Shown here: positions 43,801 through 55,800 of the stretch, piece by piece
Layout of the letters: the number at the start of each line of letters is the position of its first letter
Position numbering within the stretch: the stretch's first letter is position 1
Assembly: GCF_901709675.1 (NCBI RefSeq)
Contig: NC_051094.1
Coordinates: 496,001-560,000 of the forward strand
Length of the DNA stretch: 64,000 nucleotides
DNA from: Syngnathus acus
Taxonomy: Eukaryota; Chordata; Actinopteri; Syngnathiformes; Syngnathidae
Direction of reading: 5' to 3'
Position numbers and translations under genes: made by a program
The notes under the pieces: generated by a model
What the model saw: the letters and a program-made list of their open reading frames with translations, nothing else
Told to the model about the DNA's origin: nothing
Database searches by the model: none

Positions 43801-46800
43801 TCACACTCCATGTCTCGTGCTCATTCATGTTTGTGTCATTTATTTGAACAGTTTCAACCTCATTGACCAAAACCGGCCTGGCGCATAATGGTGCCATTTA
43901 ATACTGTCTGCTTTAACTGCTTATCAGCCCAGCTCGCCGCCTCCTGATTACCCATCATGCAAAGCTCGGCGTTCAATGAGGGATTTAATGGGAGGCCATA
44001 TGAGATGTGAAAGATATCGACTGTGTAGCCCAGCGTCGGTCGGGCCATCCGTCTTTGTTCTCCCACGTGTCGCTCGGGTTCCCCTGATAAACAATGCGAC
44101 TCCTATTAGTGACACAACAATAGTGTCACACATTTTGCCCCTCACCTAACTGTTGATTAGTCATTTGTCGGGCCATTTGCTGGTGTAGTGATTCACATAG
44201 CTGAATTTGCATCTGGCTTTTATGAGGTTTCCGTAGTCTCACAATATGGCTGGGTGGATACACCAACGTGGATGGATGGATGGATGGATGGATGGATGCA
44301 TGGATGGATGGATGGATGGATGGATGGATGGATGGATGGCTATTTTAGGATTCATACGAGTATCACATTTTTGTCTTGAGCTAATTTTAGCAACAGTTAA
44401 CTGACAGCCTTGTGTTAGCTTCTCGGGTGCAAAGCAAGCTGATGGCTGGCTGCATCGCTAGATGAACATGTGATTGGTGTAATTGGAGGCCTTCAAAAGT
44501 CACTCGAGCGTTGCTTTGAAATTCGAAAGCCGACGGGCAGGCTGTAATCAATCAAAGGGCGCCATAATCATGACTACAGAGAGTGGTGGGAGCAGGGCTC
44601 GTGAGCGCTTGACAGGAACTAAAGACCTCATTGGGCATTCACACCTGTCCGATTCGTGACGCGATGTTCCTTTTCAAACAAATTTGCCGGCCGTTGGTGC
44701 GAGGAGCCTGCCGGCCGGCCGGCCGGCTTCGTTTCGCAGATTGACGTACGTGACATCCTCACGGGACGCCGCGGCAGCTTCCAGTGAAATGGAGGGCGCT
44801 GGCTGCCTCGCCCGAGGGCCCAAGGGCCCAAATGTCTTATTAATCCCCAGAGACAGACTTGACGCTCTCATGCTTTTGGAGGCAGATGATAACCATCTTG
44901 AAAGTCCTGCATAAGCCGTCATTGAAAGTCTGTCTGTCTGTCTGTCTGTCTGCGTCCTTTTGGTGTAGGGTCTGTCTGAGGAGTGCCAGTATTTGTTCCA
45001 ACCTCAGCTCATCGTCCAGAGGCTCGTTGGGATCGCCGTGCTCTATCCGGGATACTTCATTGACCAGATGATCCCCGCTCACAACAGATCTGCTCTTTAC
45101 AAGTTAGTCCGCTAGGGCTCATTGTGACCACGCCCCTTCAATATTGTGATCTAGGATTCATTTTTCAAAGAAGTAATTCATTCATCTGTGGTAGGCCTAC
45201 AAATCATATATTTAGAAAAAGCTTACTGACTTTAAATTGCAGCCTTACTACTACATTGCAACATTGACGTGAGCTTGAATAGTTGTTCAGCTATAAAGTC
45301 CACACATAATTGGTAAACACTAAACAAGAACGTAGCCTGGACTATGCTACCGTATTGCTAGCAAACAATGGGAAGTGCCATTGACACACGGGTTAGCAAT
45401 TAGCATCAATAAGGCAGTGTTGTTCATGTTAATTTGTTACCTTTGAAGCAATATTTTGAAAGTATCCCTTCGAAAGTTCCCAGGTATTTTGGGAAAATTG
45501 GCCACTCTTTTTGCAACCTCAAGAAAAAAAAAACTTATTTGCCTCAGTTGGCACCTCTCTCTTATTACTGGAGTCTAGGAGTGTCATTAAAAAATGCAAT
45601 TTTCTCTCCTTCTTTATTGATTTTTGCCTCCTGTAAAAGTTAAGTGTCAGAGGAGTATTTTACATTGTGTTTTTTAAATGACATTTTTTTGGGATGACTC
45701 TTCCCAAGACAGTTGATGTACTGCTGGATGGAAGATTTTTTTTCATCAATTGTGATCCAACGTAGGATATATTTTAATTGCTTTTCTTCAGTTCAGTTTC
45801 AGTTTAGCGAAAGACATCTAAGCAAGCCAATACATTCATTAATAAACAATAACGTAGTCGATAAACTCAATTGTAAGCAAGAGACAGCGCATCATTCACT
45901 ATCGACTATCCGTTACGTTGACTTTCTTAAGACAAAGCGACGCGCTGGTTTTTAAAGACACAAAGTATCATTTGGTTTTCTGTACTTACTAAATGTCGAT
46001 GCGCTCGCAACCTGTTCACGATGTCCGCGGGCCGCCTCTCGCCGGGGTCGACTGAACAGTGACGTCACGACCGCGTTTGTGTTTTGCCGTGTGCGCAGAG
46101 TGTTTGTGCCCAATTACATATCGACGGTGAAAGTTCAGCTGTTGAACTGCGGCGTCAGGAACAAGAGCGGCGACACTTGTCCCGTGGTGTTGAAGATAAG
46201 AGCGCGGGCGCCACCTGTGCACAATTCCAGCGCCCTCGACTGCCGGGAGTGGAGCCCCTGCGAGCTGGACGCCTTGGCGGCCGCCTGGGAACGATGGTAC
46301 TACGTCCTCGTGGAGAGATACCTCACCAACGCCGACGTCTACTTCCGCATCGGCGTGCAGGTTACAGGTGAGAGTTTTTATTCGCCATGTTTGAGCGTGC
46401 CAAACAAGGAATTTGACTTGGGTAAATGGACAAGGAGACAGTGTCATGTGATTCAGCGCTGAGTACTCCATTTTGGAACAGTTGAACCCGATCACTTGCA
46501 CAGAAATGTAAGATTCCCAATCAAGCTGGATGTGGCTGCTTTTTGGGTGGCACCAAAAGTGCTCCATGTTGTTTTTAGCTTGCAAAGAGCAGAGGTGTTG
46601 CGCTTTCTCAACCCTGCGGGGCGGCTGAGGAATCTGCGGGAAGTCCGCTTCCCTCCCTCTGCTCGACATTGTACTACGGTGCACCTTGTCGCCATGGCAA
46701 CGCGGGCACTAATTATTCACACTATGTCTTTTCCCTGCTGGACCAGCCTGATCTTACTTGACCTTTTGTGGGCTTAAATTGAAGAACCCTTCAGGATCAT

Positions 46801-49800
46801 CTGGCGTGTTGTTGGAGCTCTTAGACTTTCCTGACGGGGGGGGGGGGGGGGAGAAAGTAGGCTGCTCTTTATTATTTCTTCTTGTTGTTTTTGCAGCATA
46901 TTTCACGCAGGTTGCAGCCTCGGTAGAGTATCGGGCATTGACGAGAGTCCGTTTGATTGCATTTGAGATGCTTGCTTGTGAGTCAAATCTTTGGATTATG
47001 AATTTGCTTTGAAGTCTTAAGTTCAAATGAAGGAAGCCTAAAATACGGAACGTTTCGGTGCTTGATGGCTGTTTTTTCCGAGCACCCCGCCCGAACAAAT
47101 GACTTCAAGCCACGCAGAGACAACATTTGTTCAAAGCAGGCAGGGCTTCAGCAACCTTTGCCACTCCCCCCCGGGTAACGGCTGCCGTTTGCTAGTTGCC
47201 ATCCATGACCATTTTTGCAACGGGGCCCTTTATGCTCGGTGAAAGCACACCGCTTGCAATTACTGTGAATCTCTGTCTCATTAAAAAGCTTCCTGTTTAC
47301 ATAGCAGAAGCCCGCCGAAGGGGATGATCTGCAAACGACTCTTTCTGCAAAGCGCGCCTTAATAGCGCAAGTACAATAACCCAGGCTGTTATTGCCTGTT
47401 TGTGTACGACTTGCTATGGATTACCACCCCCGCTTCCACTCTCCTGCCCACCAGGACGCCTCAAGTAAACTGGCATGTAACACTCGGGAAGTTTCAAAAT
47501 GCCCACGGACCGACCCCATGACTTTACTAACAAAACAAAACAAATAATAATACAGTGGTGCCCTGCGGTCCTTGTGACCCGACTTGTACGTTTTTCAAGA
47601 TACTCGCCGTCATTCGGATGATTTTTTCTTTTTGTTTTGCGTTGGCTACTATGTGAGGACGAACAAATTGAGCACTGTATGATGCCGGATGAGCTTATTT
47701 CACAATGAGCGACCGTTTGGCAAATATTGAACAACTCATCATAAAAGAGGCTTGAAGATGTTTTTATGCTCCTAGTTGAAGTTGAATGATTAATATTTAT
47801 TTATTTAAATATTAAGAATCGAAGTCTTCTCTTCTTCATTTCTATCTGCATGACTGTGTTATACTGCCTCCTTGTGGCCAGGATGGACACACCAGTAGGA
47901 GCAACACAATGAATTGGAATGCAGCGTTAAATCACGATGCACAAACTCTTCCATACGTAGTGATGAGCTCAGAGGAATTTTGACGTACTAATAATGAACA
48001 TAATTATTGCCGTCTTATACTGCCCCCATGTGGCCAAAGCAGGCAAACCAAAAAGAGCAGCTCAACGACCGTTCAGTTCATGCAGTTGTTTCGTGTGTAA
48101 AAGTGGATTTGATGATCTATCTCATTGAATTTGATCAAGCGCCACACACAGGACCCTGGACAGCTCAAGCAAATCATTTGTCAGGCGTTTGATTCCCTTC
48201 TGTCTGCCGTCCTATCCAGATTGCAGCAAGTCCAACGCATCCAAGGAGCAGTCCTCTGCCAGCTCATCCATGAACATGCCGCAGTCGTTCGGCACGGCGA
48301 TGGCGCTCTCCTTGTCCGACAGCCTCTCGGCGGCCGTCCCGGGAAGCCCGTGGTACAACGGCACTCGCCCGCACGCCTCGGGGGACGGCGTGGTTTACCT
48401 GGCTCCCCCCACCGACACCGACAAGTGCTGGCCCATCCGCCCGACTCTTCGCAACGAGCTGGACACCTTCTCGGTGCACTTCTACGTCTTCTTCGGTCCC
48501 AACATTTCCATTCCGCCGGACAGAGCGGCCGTGTTCGCCATCAACCTCATGCCCGTCTTAGACAGCGGCGGCGTTCTCAACATGGAGCTCAAGCTCAACA
48601 TGGTGAGTTCTGTTCTGCCACGAAGGCTGTCGCTTTCCAACTCGGGGTCAAATGCCAAATGTGTTGCATTTTGTTAAGTTGTCCTTCAGCTGGGAATGGC
48701 ATTAACAATGCACCTGCAGTGACTCTGGAGCTCTGCAAGCTGGGGAGCTGCCAGATGGACTTTTCATAGAAAGCAGTCAGTCAGTGTTGAAATAACAAGT
48801 GGATGACACGTGCGGTCGCTGCCGAAAACTTTGACTGCTCCCTTCAGATGTAAGCCTTTGGCAGATTGATCGATGGATGCCATTTCATATCTTGCTGCAC
48901 GCCGCACAAGTCAGTTTAGCTTTAAGGTTGACTGTTTACACAACAGTAGGTGCACCTACCTGCACAGTCGAATGAAATAGTGACCGTGCCGCATCACACA
49001 TTCAGGAGAAACGGAGAAAATTCAGCAGAACAAAGGGTTTGAAGCAAACAACAAAATAACCACTCATTGAGGTTTTTTTTTTTACCAGTGCAAAGGGCGC
49101 TCTGGTATCAAAATGACCACAAAACGGCGGCACAGAACTGCTGTATCTTTTCACTCAAATATACTATCAAAGTCTGCTTTATTGTCAATTATAACTATAA
49201 TTAACTATCACTATATTTGTACTGCATATCATTTGAAATCTGAAAAAAACAATGTAAGCAAGTGCACCTAAGACATGACTGCCATCTAGTGATGCTTGGT
49301 AATATTACAATTTAAAATGTCACATTTTGAATTTCATGCTGACATTTTTTTTTTTTTTACAAGTTTTGGATTTTACCAACCAGTTCCCTCCATTAGCATT
49401 TGTCCAGGTTGAGTCAAAGCAATTCTGAGGTAACTCTGTTTAGTTTAATGCTACTATTCAATGCAAAACGCCATTGATGAGCTCAAGTATAGCATGGGCG
49501 TCACAGTTTTAGTCGCCTTCAAGCAATAGGCAGACTCACTGGCATATATTCTTTATCCTCTCTGAGAAGGATTACTATCGGCGACAGTATGTTTTTAGCC
49601 ATTAGCCAGCAATGCTAGTACAGGTGCAGCACGCAGACCCCAACTTCCACCTGGATGAGTTTCCCTCGTGTTCCGTGGGCATCGTGTGATATGCAAACAC
49701 GCCTTTCATCTCTAGTGAAAGAAGGCGCACGGCTGAAATTGATCATCTCATCTAAGCGGCCCGGCCGCAAGAAAGCAAACAGGCCCCAGCCAGCAGCGCC

Positions 49801-52800
49801 TTTTCCTCCTGCTTCCTCTCCAGGAAATGAGATTAATGGACTGAATAATTCATTGGGAGCTTTATTGACTGATGTCGTCGAGTGACGGCGATTACTGTCA
49901 CCTCCCCGACAGACATCAACGCTAACCCCCCTGTTCTACTTTTTGCGCTCCCCTAATATCCATACGAGTGTAATGGTACTCGCGGACGTGATGAAACCTG
50001 GCCGCTTCCACAAAAATTGAGATGCAGTCTGTCATGCTTTATTATTTGAAAGACAACCCCCCACCAAGTCATGATGAAGTCATGATGTGTCACTTGCTTG
50101 TCACAAGCCGACCAGATTTGCAGTCCCAAAAACGAGAACATCTTGTCTGCATTGCGTCACTCTTTAGAAAGAACCGCGAAAGCGGATGTAGCATGACTCC
50201 CCCCCCCCCCCCCCCCCAAGTTCATCCATTTAATCTCTTTAGATCCAATTTTCAAAGTTTTCTTGAAGTCAGGCTTATGTGTGCTGTAATGAGTTAGTCC
50301 TTGGCACTCTCTATGTCTTATTAGCTTTTGTACATCCCACTGTTTTTTTTTTGTTTTTTTTAATCAATGATGCACCGCCTTTGAGAAACTTGTTTAGCAG
50401 AAGGTGTTGAACTGAGTCAACACAAATTGGTGAGAGTCCTGCAAAAGCCAATTTAGCCCCCCCTTCCCCCTCCTGCAAATCACATTGATGGGAATACGTG
50501 TACATTAAGGAGCCAAATGAAAGTTGATTTGAATTAGTTTGGGTAGCGGAATGTGCAGAGGTGGTTCTTTGCCTAGCTCCTTCTTGAATCTGCGGCGCAT
50601 GCTTGCCACCAAACGCGGCGAATAAAAGAGAGGCCATATCAAGCTGGCATTTATCAAGCGCAGAGCTGTCAGAGGGACGCTGATTAAATCGCGGCTCAGC
50701 CGTTCGCCCAATGGATTCGGCAGCGGTGAATGGATTACGGAGGCAAATGTTCGTTCGCACAAAGAAAAAATGTTGCTTTAGAAACACCGGCGAATACAAA
50801 CACAGCAGTCAAATATGACAAATGCTATTTAGGAGCCCGTGTGAATGCGTCTCAAACATTTTCCCACTTCTGCAACTCTTGGATGGACAAGAAGAGTCGG
50901 TCCGCCCCGTACCTCAAGTCACCAATGTCGTTTTCATTTGATGTCACGTCATCCTCGGGCCATTTCATTGCGCACGGACGAGAGGCGTCCTTGAGCGCAA
51001 GAAACGGCGGTCGTCTCCTTTTCAATTTACTCCTTTTATTGATCTGTCATTTCGTTCTGTGTGGCTTTATATTCTCTTTTAAAATGTTCAATCAAAGACG
51101 CCGTAAACGCAGAGAGCCTCGTTGCGTGGCAGTTGTCGCTTCCAAGCCGCACGCGCATGCGCACACGCACACACACACACGCACACACACACACACGCAC
51201 ACACTGAATGCGATTTTTTGCAGGTTGCTGTCATCTAAAAGTTGTTGGGCAATTCAATCTCAACTTTTGCACTTTGTCACTTTGGGAGGGAAGCGCAAGT
51301 GTAATCGAGGGAGGTGCGGGGACTCATTATGGGCCGAGTTTTGAAATTGGGTTCGATTGAGTCGTTCTATCAAGAGATTGTAGGCCAGATGGTGGGTGAG
51401 TGGAGGTAGCACCTGGCAAAGTGTCTGCCGCCTCTTTTCATTCATCAACGCTGTCCCCGCTTAGCCATACTGTACGCTAGGCTCTAGTTTGCTTTCCTGC
51501 TAAAAGGTGGTTGTCAATAAATGACTCATCTCGGGTCGACACGTTTATTTACTGCCACATTAAGGCGGGATGAGATTGGAATCCGTTTTCTCGCGATTCA
51601 TTTTCAGCAGCACTCGGGCGCGCGACTCGGTGAACTTGACGGGATCTCTTTTTGTCCATTCAACTCGATGACCTTTTCTCATCTTGTATGTTACAGTCGA
51701 CGCTTAAAGACAAGAATGTCACCGTGCGTGGCTGTCTGACTCACGGGATGCCGCTCTTCCTTTGGCAAAACTCATCATTGAAATGTGAATCAGGTACGTC
51801 CGAGTCAGCAGAAAAGCAATCCCTCCACGAGCCACCGAGGTCTCGACGCGGCAATTCCAAGTGAACAATGCTCTCGTTGTACAGAATGACTGCGGTCACT
51901 GCAACTTTTGCTCTCTTGTAGAATCCGTTGCCGGGTTTTTCCTCTCCGTGAACACCTCCACGAATGTCACCAAACTCAGGATTCCATACCCTCAGACGGG
52001 CACGTGGTACCTCAGTCTGCGCTCTCTATGTGCCACACAACACGGGTAAGACAATTCCCCCCGGTGTCAATGAATTACAGCGGAATCTCAATTCAACAGA
52101 CCGATAGTCAAGAAGGGTCATCTGTTACTTTTTTCTGGCCTCAAAACAACCAATAAAGCGCAAAATGAATGTTTTGTACTGTTCTCGTGGCCTGATAATG
52201 CCCACCGCAGTACAAAATGGTTGCAAATAAACCCCCCCAAAAAAAGGGAAACTGTGTAAAACGTGATGAATAAGTTGATACAACGGGCCGCTTTTGAGTT
52301 GTGTGTCCACGACGATCCTAAGCTAATGTATACATGCTTCCCGTAGCCTTTAATGCAAACATTGCCCCTTCCAACATGGCCGCCACAGAGACACACATCT
52401 GTTTGTCCATCCATCCATCCATCCATCCATCCATCCATCCATCCATCCATCCATCCATCCATCCATCCGTCCTTGCGTCCATCCGTCCTTGCGTCCATCC
52501 ATCCATCCTTCCATCCATCCATCCATCCATCCATCCATCCATCCATCCATCCATCCATCCATCCATCCATCCATCCATCCATCCATCCATCCATCCATCC
52601 ATCCATCCATCCATCCATCCATCCATCCACCCTATCGTGCAAACTACACAGGAAGGGGATTCGAATCCAGATCCTCTTGACTTTGAATCTTTCCCGTGAC
52701 TGTTATTTACAAGTGCAAAATATTTGGAACCAGGTGTTGACTGATACTCCTGAATATTTAACAGCATGTAATCAGTTCTTTGGCTTGGCCTCAATTTCCT

Positions 52801-55800
52801 CGAGCCACCGAGACGAGACAATATTTGTTGTCTATTACCGGGTGACAATAATTAAAAAAACAAACAAACATTCAATCAATACGGCTTACCTGCAATCTAA
52901 ATACAGATTGTTTACCAAGTTCAATAATTCAGCGTACTAATGATGTCCGCCCATTCTCCTTCCATCTTCTCCGGCGCACAAGGCTCTTTTTTCCCCCCCG
53001 TGTAAAATCGACGGTCGCGCTTTAAAAGAAATTCAGGACAAACATGTTTTTCTCTGGGTATGAATAAAGTTATTTGGAGGAAGTCAAAAGAAAGAAATGA
53101 AGGGACATTGTTTCTATTAGGTTATCATGAAGGGGTCTCAGTATTTTTGGCCACTGAGTTGTTTAGTCTGAGCCTTAATAAAAGTGTGAACACAATTGAA
53201 TCGAGCGATTTTGTTTTTTCTCTCTCCAATCCACTCGGGATTTGCAATTGAGTGGGAATAACAGATGGTGGGAGCGAGCCGAGCTGCGCTATAAAAAATA
53301 CGCATATGGCAATCTGGCATTTTCACATATTTTACGTGCACTTAATTATTCAGGTCACGTGGAAGAGGTAGTTGCGAGTGACAGGTTTGCTTCACAAGTC
53401 TAATTTCGTTGATTGATAAAATGTGAAAATAAGCAGGCCAGCAGCTGCGTCGATTTCATATCCATTCGGGGAAACGGCAAAAGAAGACATTTGTCTTCTA
53501 CCTCCTGTAGTTTCAATCGGCGTGATTGATTGTACGATGTGGCAATTAGTGACGTGTCAACGCCAACACAAATGTATTTCTCGTCCACGGATTGTCTTCA
53601 AAAATGATTACAAGTAAATCTTTTGTGGTAACAGTTGGCACTTTGTCGGGAGGTCTGCGTGAAATAACTATCGTCTGTTTGTACAATTCAAAAATGAAGA
53701 ATTCCGCTCGAGACATTTTTAGGTCACATGCATATAAAAATAAACATTTTATCATGAGAGATGAAGGACGAATGAGAATGCTGGATGAAAAAGAATAACG
53801 TAAAAATGTGGAAAACTTCTACGAGTACTCATGTTTTTACATAAGGCCGACAGTGCTAACCCGCTAATGGCTCTCAATGCCCAAAATGACCTTTCCTGTG
53901 AGCTTCCTACGGTCTATTTAAAATACAATCGAGATCATTGTAAACTACAGGACAGCATAAAAAGTCCGCCAGTAGAAAATTCAGCCCCAACAATGTTAAA
54001 GCTAAGCTGCGCTTATATCATCATCAACCACTAGCAGAACGTGTTAGCTTAGCGTGCAAACTTTGAGCCTAACTATGACTTTGTCGTCATTAATGAGTTT
54101 CCACGTGAGGATTCTTCACGTTAAAAAAAACCCGACGTGAATACTTTGTGTTTTAACGGTATTTGTGGATTAAGATCAAATGATACGATCAAAAGACAAC
54201 CTTTTGAAGAGGGCATTTCATGATTCAAATCATGAAGTGGTGGGAGAGCGTTGAAAAAAGACCTTCTGTCTTTTCAAATGAGAGGCTAAAAGAACAAAAG
54301 CTCCTCAAGCTTGTTTTGTATTTTCAAATACATTGCTTTGGGGAAAGACAATTTCAATTGAGAGTGATTTGAGTTCGTCCTGCCATGAATTCATTTCATA
54401 TCTCCGGGCACCACTGTCAATTGATTCATCTTGAAACCAAAGCAGTCACGTGCTATGCTAAGTATTTATTCACTTTGGGAATCAATCCACAAACACTGTC
54501 CAGTTTCAAAGTGTTTGATTGACAGAAGATGTCTTTTTTTTTTTTTTTTTTCTGGCTGAGTTGAATCAGGGGCCAACCACGCAAAATGTTGCTCTGTGTG
54601 CGCATTGCAGTTTTGAGGCGTGCGCCAACCTCACGGCCGAGGTGTACATGCGCGCCTACCTGACGCCGTGCATCAACGACTGCGGCACGTACGGACAGTG
54701 CAAGCTGCTTCGCACCAACAACTACCTTTATGCCGCCTGTGAATGCAAAGCTGGTAAGGACGTCATTTTGATCACATTGTGCAAATTGCATTCAAAGTTT
54801 GTCTTCTTTCCCCCTCAACGCTTGGAACTTTTTTCCATTTCAATCAAATCATCCTTGTTTGGATTCTATTATCACAAGGAACAAATGAAATACACTTTTT
54901 GCTTTCCGCGTGGAAAATAGCTCCGGAATGTGTTTTGTACTGATTGCCAGTTATTATTCCTTCATAATTAACACTTAGCAAAATATCGGCGTGCCAAAAG
55001 CCTTTTTCGTCAAATATCCAAGTTTACGCGGCGGGGTAATGGATTGTCTACTTTCTTTTATTTTCTTATCGGAAAATGCATCATGCGGCCGGCCGGCCAG
55101 GGAAGGAACGTTGTTTTGCACGACCGATTTGATGATCCGCTGATGAAATTGATCGGGTTAGGTCAAAGAGCGGCTGATGCTAATCGTTTGATTCGAGCAA
55201 TTTGGAAAAAACAAAAGTGCTTGATTAAGAGCAGCTCTGCAATAAAGTATGAGCTTACAGCGCTAAACAAAGCTTTGTCCTTTGAGGATTATTCTTGAAA
55301 CCCTGCTTTGATTGCCACCTTATCAGTGGCGCTAAATTCATGGCGCTTGCTTACACGCGGCGCGGCTCAGCTCGTGCCCCCGGCCGGCCGGCCTCAAATT
55401 CTCCGTTCAACTGTGCTCACAAACATTTAATTGGCGCCGTCTTATTCAATTTGCCTCTTGATCGGGATCCAATTCATGTTGCGCAGAGGCCATCTCAGCG
55501 GGAGGCTCTATTGTGCCGGCTAAACAACTTCCCCGAATAAATTGCTTCTTTTGCAGAAAGAAAGAAAAGACGCCTTGTTTACAAGGACGACCTGATGACA
55601 AACGAAATAGTTGATGACAACAAGGCTGGCTTGTATTCCTTAACCACTTGTTAGATAGCTGTGGATTTAAAGCAGATTGGCTTACAGTTCATTAGGTTCA
55701 TTCTTTTGGCTCAGCAGATTGGCGTGAAGATTGGAAAACACAGAAACAGGATTGACCTTGGAGTTTGTCTATATCATCTGGTTTCAGATTTGAATTTTCG

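Noticed and set aside
46016-46684. 222-residue - strand open frame
   Set aside because: Antisense to tmem8b exon 5, whose sense frame matches the family and splices in phase.
52118-52848. Long Met-Asp-Gly-Trp and His-Pro-Ser-Ile open frames (up to about 195 residues)
   Set aside because: Translations of the (ATCC)n array in all three frames on both strands, inside tmem8b intron 8.
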